From contig NZ_VFPN01000001.1 in NCBI RefSeq assembly GCF_006716695.1, positions 1,178,001 to 1,242,000 on the forward strand: a DNA stretch of 64,000 nt. Direction: 5' to 3'. The number at the start of each line of letters is the position of its first letter. Position 1 is the first letter of the stretch. The notes under the pieces were generated by a model. It was not told the DNA's origin and did not search any database. It saw only the letters and a program-made list of their open reading frames with translations. Of this stretch, positions 1-9,084 are shown piece by piece. Origin of the DNA: Klugiella xanthotipulae. Lineage in GTDB: Bacteria; Actinomycetota; Actinomycetes; Actinomycetales; Microbacteriaceae. Made by a program: the position numbers and the translations under genes.

Positions 1-1
1 A

Positions 2-517
2 CTGTACGTGAACATCCCCGGCGAGCGCACACCGCACCTGGAGGTCTCCGACGTGACGGTGAACTACGACGGCGGCTGGGACCTGTTTGGTGGCACCAGC
101 ACCGTCACCTACAGCGTCAAAAACACCGGAAATGTGCGCCTAGGCGGCACCGCCGCGCTCACCCTCACGGGCCTGCTCGGCTGGTCACTGGGTGCCGCCG
201 AGGATCGCCAGCTGCCGGATGTGCTGCCCGGCTCAACCGTGGAGTTCACCGAGACTGTCACGGGCGTGGCCCCCGCGGTCTTTGTCAACGCGGATGTCTC
301 GCTCACCCCCACCTCGGTAGGTGACGCGGGCGACGACGTGGGCACGAACGACTCGGCCAGCGGGTGGGCGTTGGCGCTGCCCTATACGGTGCTCATTATT
401 ATCCTGCTGCTGGCCGGGCTGATCTTCTGGCTCTGGTGGCGCGGACGCCGCTGGCGCACGCAGGCGAAGGCGGCGCTGGCCGGCACGGCTAGCGAGCATC
501 CGCAACCCACCGCCTGA
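2..517 (+). CDS. C-terminal part of a DUF916-like (WxL-partner) membrane-anchored surface protein, 5' end outside window
   Basis: The reading frame is open to the left edge, so only the last ~171 residues are visible. They hold a beta-rich domain (FGGTSTVTYSVKNTGNVRL, then LPDVLPGSTVEF) followed by one membrane segment (about LPYTVLIIILLLAGLIFWLW) and a short basic cytoplasmic tail. This pattern (NTGN, LPxxLPGS, C-terminal anchor) is what I recall of the DUF916/DUF3324 proteins that bind peptidoglycan and partner WxL-domain proteins. The two genes downstream carry a WxL-like C-terminal domain, which supports that role. The family assignment rests on a fragment and is an inference; another Ig-like surface protein is possible. 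The GTG at position 8 is probably internal. Confidence 0.6.
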   Translation: MYVNIPGERTPHLEVSDVTVNYDGGWDLFGGTSTVTYSVKNTGNVRLGGTAALTLTGLLGWSLGAAEDRQLPDVLPGSTVEFTETVTGVAPAVFVNADVSLTPTSVGDAGDDVGTNDSASGWALALPYTVLIIILLLAGLIFWLWWRGRRWRTQAKAALAGTASEHPQPTA

Positions 518-767
518 CCGAGACGGCCGGACCCGTTTTGGGTGAGTTCTGTTCATGCGACCGAGCAATAAACGTCGATGTGTGAGGAAAAGTCACCCGG
601 AAGGGTACGGGGCAATGCCCTCGACGATCGTCGGCACCCGGCGCGGATTCCTTCGTCATAGCGACGATGACGGCGCGCGGCGGGATGTCTAGGCTCCTAG
701 GACACAGTCCCCGCGGCACGCCCACCGGGCGGCCGCATCCACCACGACATTAACGACGGAGTTAATT
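518..767. other. Intergenic region, 250 bases, no gene seen
   Basis: No convincing coding frame or strong hairpin is visible. The 3' end carries the ribosome binding site of the metallopeptidase gene (GACGGAGTT directly before AATTATG). A very similar leader (GAGGGAGTT, TTAAATG) precedes the next exoenzyme gene, which suggests the two genes were duplicated or shuffled with their translation starts. Confidence 0.5.
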
Positions 768-3164
768 ATGTCCATACTCACACGCAGACCCCCGCATCGG
801 GGGCGGAGGTTGATCGCGATGCTCACCGCGCCCGTGATGGCGCTGGGCTTCATGGTGTCAACGGCCCTCCCCGCCCAGGCCAACGAACCCGCGGTTGGCA
901 GTTCAACCGTTGTGCCCATCCAGGTAACGGGTGACCCGCAGGAGCGCTTCTCGCTCGTCATCCTGGGCGACGGCTACACGGCCGCCGAGATGCCGCTCTT
1001 CCGGGAGCAGGTCGAGGAGCACCTGAACGTGATGTGGAGCATTGAGCCCTACAAGAGCTATCGCAACTACTTCAACGTGTACGCGGTCGAGATCGTCTCC
1101 GGCGAGTCGGGCGTGAGCTGCGACAACCAGCTGACCTCAGGCACAAAGAACACCCCGCTGAAGATGGCCTTCTGGGGCGGCTGTAACGCGAGCAGCGTGC
1201 AGCGACTCCTGACGGTCAACAGCACCCTCGCCAAGCAGTACGCCGCCACCGCACCCAAGGTGGACCAGATTCTGGCTCTCGCCAACAGCGACACGTATGG
1301 CGGCGCTGGCGGATCGTACGCCACGGCCAGCGGCGGAAACGCCCTCTCCGCTCTCATCTCACCCCACGAGTTGGGGCACTCCCTCGGCGGACTCCAAGAC
1401 GAGTACGACTACTACAGCCGCGGTGTCACCACCGGTAACTACACGGGCAGCGAGCCCAGCTCGGCACACCACACGCTCCTCACCGAGCAGCAGATGGTGG
1501 ACCAGAAGAAAAAATGGTGGCGATGGATGGGTGAACCCAGCGAATCCGGCGGGATCATCGGCCGTTACGAGGGCGGCCAGTACTACTCGACGGGGGTGTA
1601 CCGGCCCAGCCGCCACTCACAGATGAAGACCCTCGGCTACCAGTACGACCAGGTCTCACGCGAAATCATGACCGAAAAAATCTCGGCAAAGACCAAGCTG
1701 GTGCCCCGCTCCACACCAACGAATGCACCGGTCGCCGAAAACTCCATCCTCTGGGTCGAGACGGCCCACCCGGTCTACCATGAGCTCGATGTGACCTGGG
1801 CCATCAACGGCACACCCGTGACCGACACCAACAACTCGCGACAGTTCTCCCTGGAGGATCACGGTGCCCGGGCGGGCGACACCGTCACGGCCACCACCGT
1901 AGACAACACCGAGTACGTGCGCGACCCCGCGCTGCGGGGCCGCGCATCCATGACCCAGGTGCGCACCTGGACCGTGGGTGACACAACCGTGAGTCGCGGT
2001 GATACCGCACCAAAGTTCACCCAGTCCAGCCCCACCACCCGGCCCACCGGGGCCACGGAGGTGCTCTACGTTGAAACGTCACACATGGAGGATCGCGTCT
2101 TCGACGTGCAATGGACGCTCGACGGGACACCCGTACCCAACCCCAGCCAATCCCGCAACCTCGCCCTGGCGCGGCTGGATCTTACGGCGGGTTCGCACAC
2201 CGTGACGGCGACCGTGAGCGACCCGACCACGCGCGGGGCACCCTCCGACACCACCTCCTGGACCGTCGATAACGGCAGCCCCACGGTTACGGCCCAGGTG
2301 ACCGCACCCATCGCGGTGACCCAGAACGGCACGGGCGAGCCGCACTACACCGTCAACGAGTCGTTTGCCCTGAAACTCACGCCCGCGGATGACCAGCCCG
2401 GCTACGTGGTCACCGAGTTCCGCCTCGACGGCGATGGCTGGCACAACTACTACGGGTGGCCCACCGATAAGGAGGCACCGTTCCTGTTCACCCCCACCGG
2501 CACCAACATTGACGACCTGGTTTACGGCAACCTGGGCACCGGCGGCATGTCGCTCTCCCCGTTCCAGGACCGCGAACCCGGTTACGGCACCCACCGCGTC
2601 GAATATCGGGCCACGGATGCCGCCGGCAATATCGGCGAGGTCGGAGCGTTCACCGTCACCGTGCTGGGCGGCGACGACGCCGACCCTCGCCAGGTGATTA
2701 TGGCCACAGCCACCGGCGCACCGCTCACCCTCACGGTGTCACGCACCGACCCGATCACGCTGCCACCGGTGGCCCTCACGGGTGTCGATCAGGTGACGAG
2801 CGGCTCGCTGCACCCGATGCGGGTGGCGGATGCCCGCGGCACGGCCGTGGGCTGGGGCCTAACCGGCCAGGTCTCCGACTTCACGAGCGGGAAGGGGACC
2901 ATCCTGGCCAATAACCTGGGCTGGCGACCCAGCGCATCCGTGACCGGCGGTGGCCTACCCACAACGGAGTCGGACGCCAGCGTCGTGCGCGCGGGCGGCA
3001 CGGCCGCACCCGGCTCGGGACTCGGCTCACCACTCAGCCTCTGCGCGGCGGACAGCGGTCACAGCTCGGGCAGCTTTACCTGCGGTGGCGGGCTTGACCT
3101 TGGTATACCGGGGGCCAGCAGGCTGGGCACCTACACGGGCATCCTCACCCTGACCCTCATTTAG
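768..3164 (+). CDS. Secreted M64-family metallopeptidase with WxL-like C-terminal domain
   Basis: This is a 798-residue exported zinc protease. Residues 1-38 form a signal peptide (RRPPHRGRR basic start, hydrophobic core, ALPAQA cleavage site). The catalytic motif is HELGHSLGGLQDEY: H200, E201 and H204 are the zincin ligands and general base, and the GGLxDEY extension is typical of peptidase family M64 (IgA-protease-like). About residues 310-510 are beta-rich repeats with paired motifs (SILWVETAHPV and EVLYVETSHME), probably two Ig-like modules. Residues 643-798 are a WxL-like domain, about 70% identical by eye to the end of the next protein. It has GWGLTGQ as a candidate first WxL motif, NNLGW, two conserved cysteines and a terminal YTGILTLTLI. 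The target substrate is not predictable. ATG start with SD GACGGAG. Confidence 0.88.
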   Translation: MSILTRRPPHRGRRLIAMLTAPVMALGFMVSTALPAQANEPAVGSSTVVPIQVTGDPQERFSLVILGDGYTAAEMPLFREQVEEHLNVMWSIEPYKSYRNYFNVYAVEIVSGESGVSCDNQLTSGTKNTPLKMAFWGGCNASSVQRLLTVNSTLAKQYAATAPKVDQILALANSDTYGGAGGSYATASGGNALSALISPHELGHSLGGLQDEYDYYSRGVTTGNYTGSEPSSAHHTLLTEQQMVDQKKKWWRWMGEPSESGGIIGRYEGGQYYSTGVYRPSRHSQMKTLGYQYDQVSREIMTEKISAKTKLVPRSTPTNAPVAENSILWVETAHPVYHELDVTWAINGTPVTDTNNSRQFSLEDHGARAGDTVTATTVDNTEYVRDPALRGRASMTQVRTWTVGDTTVSRGDTAPKFTQSSPTTRPTGATEVLYVETSHMEDRVFDVQWTLDGTPVPNPSQSRNLALARLDLTAGSHTVTATVSDPTTRGAPSDTTSWTVDNGSPTVTAQVTAPIAVTQNGTGEPHYTVNESFALKLTPADDQPGYVVTEFRLDGDGWHNYYGWPTDKEAPFLFTPTGTNIDDLVYGNLGTGGMSLSPFQDREPGYGTHRVEYRATDAAGNIGEVGAFTVTVLGGDDADPRQVIMATATGAPLTLTVSRTDPITLPPVALTGVDQVTSGSLHPMRVADARGTAVGWGLTGQVSDFTSGKGTILANNLGWRPSASVTGGGLPTTESDASVVRAGGTAAPGSGLGSPLSLCAADSGHSSGSFTCGGGLDLGIPGASRLGTYTGILTLTLI

Positions 3165-3178
3165 CGGGACGATACCTC

Positions 3179-3213
3179 GGGGGCTCGGATCACGCCGGTT
3201 GGTGCGAGCCCCC
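3179..3213 (+). terminator. Stem-loop terminator after the M64 peptidase gene
   Basis: GGGGGCTCG at 3179-3187 pairs with CGAGCCCCC at 3205-3213, leaving a 17-base loop, 15 bases after the stop codon. There is no T-run, as is common for GC-rich actinobacterial terminators. Confidence 0.6.
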
Positions 3214-3434
3214 GCAGCGAGTGGGTCATCCCCCACCGGATCGCACGCTCACGGCGTTATCCCCACCCGACACCGCGTCGCCCCCGCTCCCCCAAACCTC
3301 CGACATGTGGCGGATGCGCCCGCGCCACGCCCTCCCTAAGCTGCACGTTAACGTTGCCCGGGGTCTCTTCGGGGAAGGCCAACCCCACCCCGGCGCGTGT
3401 CGTGTTTCATGTTGTATAACGAGGGAGTTATTAA

Positions 3435-5771
3435 ATGTCTACACCCCACCCCGGCGCACAGCGCCGCCGGGCAACCCGCTGGCTCGCGTGCGCCACGGTA
3501 CCGCTGATGGCCGGAACGCTCGTTCTCTCCTCCTCCGCGATTGCCGCCGCCGCCCCGGCACCCGCAACACCCACCTTTGTGGACGGCCTCTCGCAGGCGG
3601 TCTTTACCAAAACCTCCAGCGAGTGGATTCGCCAGGAGGTCTGGGTAGAGAGCGAGGTGGACTCGGATGGTGACGGTAAAAATGACCTCGTCCACATCGA
3701 CGTCACCCGAGTCCCCGAGACCAACACGGCGGGGCTGAAAGTCCCGGTCATCATGGAGATGAGTCCCTACTATGCGGGCGGCAGCACCGTCCCCAACTGG
3801 TCGGTTGACCACGAGATCGGCTCGGCCCCCACCAGCAAGGCCAACTTTGCCGCCCCCGCAGCACCCAAAACCAGCCCCAAAGTTTCGAGCACATTTGAAT
3901 CCACCTGGGTTCCCCGCGGCTTCGCCATTGTGCACGCCGAATCTCTCGGCAGCGGCTTCTCCGAGGGGTGCCCCACCACCGGGGGAACCAACGAATCCCT
4001 CGGCGGCAAGGCCGTGGTCGATTGGCTAAACGGCCGCACCACGGGCTACACGAGCGCCAACCGCACCGGGGCCGTCACCGCGAACTGGGCGACGGGATCC
4101 GTCGGCATGATCGGCACCTCCTACAACGGCACACTCCCCGTGGGAGTGGCCAGCACCGGGGTGGAAGGCCTCGACGCGATTGTGCCCATCTCGGCGATCT
4201 CCAGCTGGTACAACTACTACCGCTCCAACGGCGCGGTGCGCGCGCCCGGCGGTTACCAGGGTGAGGATGCGGATGTCCTCGCCGACTACGTCCACACCCG
4301 CCTGCCCCAGGCCACCTGCAAGCCCGTCATCGCCGACCTCGCCGCCCAGCAGGATCGCAACACCGGCGACTACAGCTCCTTCTGGGACGAGCGCAACTAC
4401 CTGAACAACGCAGACAAGATTAAGGCGGCCACCCTCGTGGCGCACGGCCTCAACGACTGGAACGTGATGACCAAGAACGCCTCCGACCTCTACGAGGCCG
4501 TGAAAGCGAACGGCACCCCGCACCAGATCTATCTGCACCAGGGCGGCCACGGCGGGGCACCCAACGACACACTGCTCAACCGCTGGTTCACCCGCTACCT
4601 GTACAAGCAGAACAACGGGGTGGAGAACCTGAACAAGGCGTACATCCAGCGCGAGGATAAGACCCTCGTCGAGTACGCCGACTGGCCCGATGCCGCGGCC
4701 ACCCCCGTATCGCTCAACCTCACCTCCTCCGCCACGCCCAACGCGCTCGGCGTGCTGGACTTCAAACTCGACACGAGCGGAAAGACCGAGACGGTGACGG
4801 ATGACGCCACCAAGAAGGCCGCCGCGCTGGCCGCCGCCGCCACCTCCGCGAACCGGCTCGTCTACCAGACCCGCCCACTCACGGACTCCGTGCGGCTATC
4901 CGGCACACCCACGGTGTCACTCAACGTGGCGGTGGACCGCACGAAGGCCAACCTCACAGCACTGCTCGTGGAGTACCCGGCGACGGGCTCACCGAAGATC
5001 ATCACGCGGGGCTGGATGGATGTGGAGAACCGCAACTCGGCCGCCGCGACCGACCCCATCACGGCGGGAAAGGCGTACCAGTTCAGCTTCGACTTCGAGC
5101 CAAAGGACTACATCTTCAGCACCGGCTCACGCATCGGTGTCGTCGTGATGTCCTCCGATAACGAGTACACGGTTCGTCCGGCGACGGGTACCACGCTCAC
5201 GGTGAACCCGGCGAAATCCTCAGTTTCACTGCCCCTCGTTGGCGGCGCACAGAAGCTCGCCACGAGCCTCGGCGCAAGCGAGCCCGGCACTAACTACCAG
5301 GTCATCACGGCCAGTGTCTCGGGCTCTCCCCTGACCCTGACCGTGTCGAGCACCGACCCCGTGACAATGACCCCCGTCACCCTCACGGGCATCGACCAGG
5401 TGACGAGCGGTAACCTGCACCCCGTGCAGGTGGTTGATTCCCGCGGCACCTCGGCCGGCTGGGACCTGACCGGTCAGGTCTCCAACTTCACGAGCGGAAA
5501 GGGCACCATCCTGGCCAACAACCTCGGCTGGAGCCCGAAAGCCGAGACCTACGTGGGCACACTACCCACAGCTCCCGGCGAGGCCAGCCTTGTGAACGCG
5601 GGAACCACGGCCACCCCCGGCACGGGTCTCGGCGAGGCCAAGACGCTGTGCGCCTCCCCCACCGGGCAGAGTTCGGGCAGCTTCACCTGCTCCGGCGGGC
5701 TCAACCTGGGTATCCCGGGTGCCACGCGTGTGGGCACCTACACGGGTATTCTGACGCTCACGCTGATCTAA
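3435..5771 (+). CDS. Secreted X-prolyl dipeptidyl-peptidase (S15) with WxL-like C-terminal domain
   Basis: This 778-residue exported serine peptidase should remove X-Pro dipeptides from peptide N-termini outside the cell. The N-terminus is a signal peptide (basic QRRRATRW, hydrophobic core, cleavage near SAIAAAAP). The catalytic triad is visible: S229 in GTSYNG, D341 in HGLNDWNV and H372 in HQGGHGG. The arrangement (NDLVHIDVTRVP, then GCPTTGG before the nucleophile) fits the S15/CocE alpha/beta hydrolase family. It is followed by the beta-sandwich X-Pro-DAP C-domain (RLSGTPTVSLNVAVDR, RGWMDVENRN). Residues 623-778 duplicate the WxL-like domain of the upstream metallopeptidase, including GWDLTGQ, NNLGW, the cysteine pair and the identical end YTGILTLTLI. 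The domain probably anchors the enzyme to the wall, possibly through the DUF916-like protein upstream (inference). Start is ATG after GAGGGAG. Confidence 0.9.
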   Translation: MSTPHPGAQRRRATRWLACATVPLMAGTLVLSSSAIAAAAPAPATPTFVDGLSQAVFTKTSSEWIRQEVWVESEVDSDGDGKNDLVHIDVTRVPETNTAGLKVPVIMEMSPYYAGGSTVPNWSVDHEIGSAPTSKANFAAPAAPKTSPKVSSTFESTWVPRGFAIVHAESLGSGFSEGCPTTGGTNESLGGKAVVDWLNGRTTGYTSANRTGAVTANWATGSVGMIGTSYNGTLPVGVASTGVEGLDAIVPISAISSWYNYYRSNGAVRAPGGYQGEDADVLADYVHTRLPQATCKPVIADLAAQQDRNTGDYSSFWDERNYLNNADKIKAATLVAHGLNDWNVMTKNASDLYEAVKANGTPHQIYLHQGGHGGAPNDTLLNRWFTRYLYKQNNGVENLNKAYIQREDKTLVEYADWPDAAATPVSLNLTSSATPNALGVLDFKLDTSGKTETVTDDATKKAAALAAAATSANRLVYQTRPLTDSVRLSGTPTVSLNVAVDRTKANLTALLVEYPATGSPKIITRGWMDVENRNSAAATDPITAGKAYQFSFDFEPKDYIFSTGSRIGVVVMSSDNEYTVRPATGTTLTVNPAKSSVSLPLVGGAQKLATSLGASEPGTNYQVITASVSGSPLTLTVSSTDPVTMTPVTLTGIDQVTSGNLHPVQVVDSRGTSAGWDLTGQVSNFTSGKGTILANNLGWSPKAETYVGTLPTAPGEASLVNAGTTATPGTGLGEAKTLCASPTGQSSGSFTCSGGLNLGIPGATRVGTYTGILTLTLI

Positions 5772-5782
5772 CCGGATGAACA

Positions 5783-5820
5783 GGTGAGGCCCGCACCGAT
5801 CACTCGGCGCGGGCCTCACC
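5783..5820. terminator. Strong hairpin between convergent genes
   Basis: GGTGAGGCCCGC (5783-5794) pairs perfectly with GCGGGCCTCACC (5809-5820) around a 14-base loop. It lies between the converging S15 peptidase gene (+) and the 128-residue unknown gene (-), so it may serve both directions. Confidence 0.8.
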
Positions 5821-5840
5821 ACGTTAACCGGATCGACGCA

Positions 5841-6227
5841 TCAGGAACCGAGCGGGATGCGCACGAGCGCCTCCCCGGCACCGGCAACGATCTCCAGCCA
5901 CCCCGGCCGCGGGCCCTTCGGCCGACCGTACGTGACGATGCACGTCGCGTTATGCTCATCGCCCCCCGTGCCGAGGCGAAACGGATACTCACGGCCCAGC
6001 GAGTCGCGCAGACCCAGCCGAGCCAGGACATCCCCGGGCAGCAAGCCCAACCGTGACGCCTCGTGCCGACTCAGCGGTCCGGGGTCATCGGAGTTCAACC
6101 GGTCCAGGAGCTTCAGTTCAAGGAGCACGGAATCCTCACGCAACTCCATGTACACGAAGAAGACGGGCCGTCCTACCACAACGCTGCGGCGGTTAATGAT
6201 TGTCAGGTCAAGAGTGCTCGTGCCCAT
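5841..6227 (-). CDS. Small conserved-looking protein of unknown function, 128 residues
   Basis: I do not recognise the family. The protein is soluble with no signal peptide or membrane segment. It begins with a beta-rich half (TLDLTIINRRSVVVGRPVFFVYMELRED), then a charged helix-turn region (SRHEASRLGLLPGDVLARLGL), and ends with a beta stretch (ATCIVTYGRPKGPRPGWLEIV). The coding case rests on an ATG preceded by GAGGACACCAC (good SD), actinobacterial codon use, and neat packing between a bidirectional terminator and the next minus-strand gene. It is transcribed in the same direction as the EEP-family gene upstream, 52 bases away, and may be co-transcribed with it. Confidence 0.6.
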   Translation of the reverse strand: MGTSTLDLTIINRRSVVVGRPVFFVYMELREDSVLLELKLLDRLNSDDPGPLSRHEASRLGLLPGDVLARLGLRDSLGREYPFRLGTGGDEHNATCIVTYGRPKGPRPGWLEIVAGAGEALVRIPLGS

Positions 6228-6279
6228 GTGGTGTCCTCATCGTTGAGTTTTCTGGGGGCTGAGTACAGGGTAAAGGTTT

Positions 6280-7239
6280 TTACAGATTAAACGTAGCGAT
6301 AACCGCCAAATGGTCGCTATGCCCGACCCGGCGTACGGTACTCTCCACCGGGTCAAGGCCCACCGCAAAGATGTGGTCGATGCGGGCCACGGGAAAAATG
6401 GTCGGCCAGGTGAAACCCAGCGAGATATCCGACTGGTTGGCCTCGACCGCGTACTCGTAGAGGCGCGAGAGGGCCGGGTCGTCACTCGTGGCGTTAAAAT
6501 CACCCAGGATGATCGCCCGCTCGTTGGGGTCATTCTTGACCATCTCGGCCAGGTTATTGAGCATCACATCGCGGTCAACCTGCTCCCCGGGGCGAAACGA
6601 GGCCGCATGCACCGCGTAGATGCTCACGAGCCCGGCCTCCGTCTCCACATCGAGCGTGATCGCACGCTTCCAGGACAGGCCCAGGGTGAGCGGCTGCTCG
6701 TTTCGAATCGGAAAAACGCTCCACACCCCGAGCGTGCCCACCACATACGAGTACGGATGCGTGTCCGCGAGAGCGGCCGCCGCCTCCGCACTCGCGTCGG
6801 TGCTCAGCTCGACGAGGGCAATCACATCGGCCCCGGCATCCACCAGCCCCAGCGCCGACTCCGCGGCGGTACCCGAGGACACCTCCACGTTCTGACTGGC
6901 AGCCACGATTGTGCCGCTCGGCGCGGCAGTTGTCGGGGGTGTGAGCGGCACCAGGTGCGGCACAAAAATCAGTGACCAGGCCACGGCGGGGGCCAGCACC
7001 ACGAGGGCCGCACGCGGCCGCCGGGCAACCAGGGCCACAAGGAGGAGCACCGGGAGGAGCAGACCCAGCCAGGGCAGCGCCGCAGCCACCACCGTGCCCA
7101 GCGTGCCACGAATCACACGGTGCCCGATGAAGACCGCGAGCAGCGCGAGGGACACGATCACCACAAACCAGGCGGAGGCACGGCCACGCCGTGAGCGCGG
7201 CAATGATGCCGGGCGCGAGGAGCGGGGCGATGCGAACAT
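6280..7239 (-). CDS. Membrane-anchored endonuclease/exonuclease/phosphatase (EEP) family protein
   Basis: The 319-residue protein has three predicted N-terminal membrane segments (about 23-40, 46-72, 78-97), which place the catalytic domain outside the membrane. The EEP fold motifs are in order: N117 in SQNVEV, E144 in ALVELS, H211 in VHAASF, GDFNAT at 246-251, IDHIF at 287-291 and SDHLAV at 308-313. These are the metal-binding and catalytic residues of Mg-dependent phosphodiesterases or phosphatases such as DNase I and sphingomyelinase. Substrate is unknown; exported EEP proteins with this topology are common in actinobacteria. It lies 49 bases downstream of dnaB in the same direction. Confidence 0.85.
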   Translation of the reverse strand: MFASPRSSRPASLPRSRRGRASAWFVVIVSLALLAVFIGHRVIRGTLGTVVAAALPWLGLLLPVLLLVALVARRPRAALVVLAPAVAWSLIFVPHLVPLTPPTTAAPSGTIVAASQNVEVSSGTAAESALGLVDAGADVIALVELSTDASAEAAAALADTHPYSYVVGTLGVWSVFPIRNEQPLTLGLSWKRAITLDVETEAGLVSIYAVHAASFRPGEQVDRDVMLNNLAEMVKNDPNERAIILGDFNATSDDPALSRLYEYAVEANQSDISLGFTWPTIFPVARIDHIFAVGLDPVESTVRRVGHSDHLAVIATFNL

Positions 7240-7288
7240 AGGAGAAGCCTAACCAGCCGACATCCATATCCACCGAATACGTTCTCGG

Positions 7289-8668
7289 CTACACCCCAGG
7301 AGCCATATCCGTGAACCGAGAAAAATGGCCCTGAAAGGCGACCGTGACCGTGCCGGTGGGCCCGTTACGGTGCTTGGCCACAATAAAATCGGCCTCGCCC
7401 GCGCGCGGGTTGTCCTTCTCGTAGGCGGACTCGCGGTGCAGCAGGATCACCATATCGGCGTCCTGCTCCAGCGACCCCGACTCACGCAGGTCGCTGATCG
7501 CGGGCATCTTGTCGGCGCGCTGCTCGGGCCCACGGTTCAACTGCGAGAGCGCAATCACGGGGACCTCGATTTCCTTGGCCAAGAGCTTGAGCGCGCGCGA
7601 AAATTCGCTCACCTCCTGCTGGCGGCTCTCCACCCGCTTCCCGCTCGTCATCAACTGGAGGTAGTCGATCACGACCATCTTGAGCTCATTCTTCTGCTTG
7701 AGCCGCCGACACTTCGCCCGGATCTCCACGAGGGTCATATTGGGGCTGTCGTCGATGTAGAGGGGGGCGTCATTGACCCGCGCGGTTGTCGAGGCGATGC
7801 GGGTCCAGTCGCGCGGTTCCAGCGTTCCCTTGCGCATAGCCTGCAAGGGGATGGCCGCCTCGGCTGAGAGGAGACGCATCGCAATCTCGGCTCGGCCCAT
7901 TTCGAGCGAGAAAAACACGGTGGCCTGGCCGTGGCCGACGGAGGCGGCGCGCGCAATATCCAGCGCCAACGTCGATTTACCGAGGGCGGGCCGGGCCGCG
8001 ATGATGATGAGCTGTCCGGCATGCAGGCCGTTCGTCATCTGGTCCAGCTCCCGGAAACCCGTGGGCACACCGGTCATACCGGATCCGGCGCTCTCGGCGG
8101 CCTCAATCTCCTGGACGGCGGCATCCACGGCCACATTGAGCGAGACGTAGTCTTCACTCGTCTTGCCACCCGCTACCGCGTAAATCTCAGCCTGAGCGTT
8201 GTTGACAAGATCGGTGGCCTCGCCCTCCCCCGCATAGCCCATCTGCACAATGCGCGTGCCCGCCTCAACCAGGCGGCGTAGCAGGGCGCGCTCTCCCACA
8301 ATCTCGGCGTAGTAGCCGGCGTTGGCCGCGGTGGGCACCAGGCTCGTGAGCGTGTGCAGGTACTCGGCCCCACCCGCCCGTTGCAGGTCACCGGCTTTGG
8401 TGAGCTCATCGGTGACCGCAATCACATCGGTGGGTTCACCGTGGGAGTACAGGCTGAGGATGGCGTCAAAGATCACCTCATGCTTGGGCACGTAAAAATC
8501 GGTGCCCCGCACGGCATCGGTCACATCGGCTACCGCATCCTTGCTGAGGAGCATACCGCCGAGCGCGCTCTGCTCCGCGAGCAGGTCGTGCGGTGGTGTG
8601 CGCTCCCCGCCGTAGCCCTCGTGGGCCGGGGGAACATCATCCGGGATACCGAGATGCGCAATGGACAA
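7289..8668 (-). CDS. dnaB: Replicative DNA helicase DnaB
   Basis: The 459-residue hexameric 5'-3' helicase unwinds DNA ahead of the replisome. Residues about 25-130 are the N-terminal helical domain (PHDLLAEQSALGGMLLSKDAV) that contacts primase. A linker follows, then a RecA-like ATPase core with Walker A ARPALGKST (about 225-233), Walker B KMVVIDYLQLM and the SQLNRGPEQR arginine-finger region. There is no intein, and the length is normal for the family. It lies downstream of the rpsF-ssb-rpsR-rplI operon, but a strong terminator and a cluster of DnaA-box-like sequences separate them, so dnaB probably has its own promoter under DnaA influence. Confidence 0.97.
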   Translation of the reverse strand: MSIAHLGIPDDVPPAHEGYGGERTPPHDLLAEQSALGGMLLSKDAVADVTDAVRGTDFYVPKHEVIFDAILSLYSHGEPTDVIAVTDELTKAGDLQRAGGAEYLHTLTSLVPTAANAGYYAEIVGERALLRRLVEAGTRIVQMGYAGEGEATDLVNNAQAEIYAVAGGKTSEDYVSLNVAVDAAVQEIEAAESAGSGMTGVPTGFRELDQMTNGLHAGQLIIIAARPALGKSTLALDIARAASVGHGQATVFFSLEMGRAEIAMRLLSAEAAIPLQAMRKGTLEPRDWTRIASTTARVNDAPLYIDDSPNMTLVEIRAKCRRLKQKNELKMVVIDYLQLMTSGKRVESRQQEVSEFSRALKLLAKEIEVPVIALSQLNRGPEQRADKMPAISDLRESGSLEQDADMVILLHRESAYEKDNPRAGEADFIVAKHRNGPTGTVTVAFQGHFSRFTDMAPGV

Positions 8669-9028
8669 CGATTCTCCTTACTAACTAACCGTGAGCCACC
8701 CTACCCGGGAAACGGGCAGGATGAGGGGTACAGCACCGAGCGGTTATCCCCACCCTAGGCACTCCATAGCACACCCTCAAACAAGCCTGTGGATAAATCT
8801 GTGGATAGACTGCGCGAAACGCCGTAAATCATGTGCAAAAGTCATGTGGATAACTGTGGATAAACATCGGAATAACTTTAAAATATATGCCCTGAACAGG
8901 GATTTCAAATCCCACACCCTGTGGATTAAAACTTCTTTGGATAATCGGGTGATGCTTGGGGGTAACCCTGCGGATAACTCTGCGTTTGTCACGAGCAGAG
9001 GTGGCGGGTTGGGGAGAATTTTGGGGAT
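8669..9028. promoter_or_regulatory. DnaA-box cluster in the dnaB upstream region
   Basis: This 360-base non-coding stretch holds at least eight 9-mers equal or close to TTATCCACA or its complement. Perfect ones are at 8788-8796, 8845-8853 and 8855-8863. Near matches are at 8744-8752 (TTATCCCCA), 8800-8808, 8920-8928, 8936-8944, 8969-8977 and 9022-9030, the last just inside the terminator. An AT-rich segment (about 8870-8890) sits in the middle. Boxes plus an AT-rich core look like an origin-type or DnaA-titration element, or a DnaA-controlled dnaB promoter. oriC itself is about 40 kb away next to dnaA, so a second origin is unlikely. Confidence 0.75.
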
Positions 9029-9071
9029 AAAAAACGGCTGGCGGGATGCTGTTAAAGCATCCCGCCAGCCG
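9029..9071 (-). terminator. Rho-independent terminator of the rpsF operon
   Basis: A 16-bp perfect stem (9035-9050 with 9056-9071, loop GTTAA) is followed on the minus strand by a run of six T. It lies directly after rplI. Confidence 0.92.
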
Positions 9072-9084
9072 CAGAAGTGTGTGG

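Noticed and set aside
2079-2594. 171-residue minus-strand frame within the M64 peptidase gene
   Set aside because: Shadow of a well-supported gene, no SD or family features.
8788-8977. Second chromosomal origin
   Set aside because: Box density is origin-like, but dnaA, dnaN, gyrB and parS all mark the 49 kb region as oriC; a regulatory or titration role is more likely.
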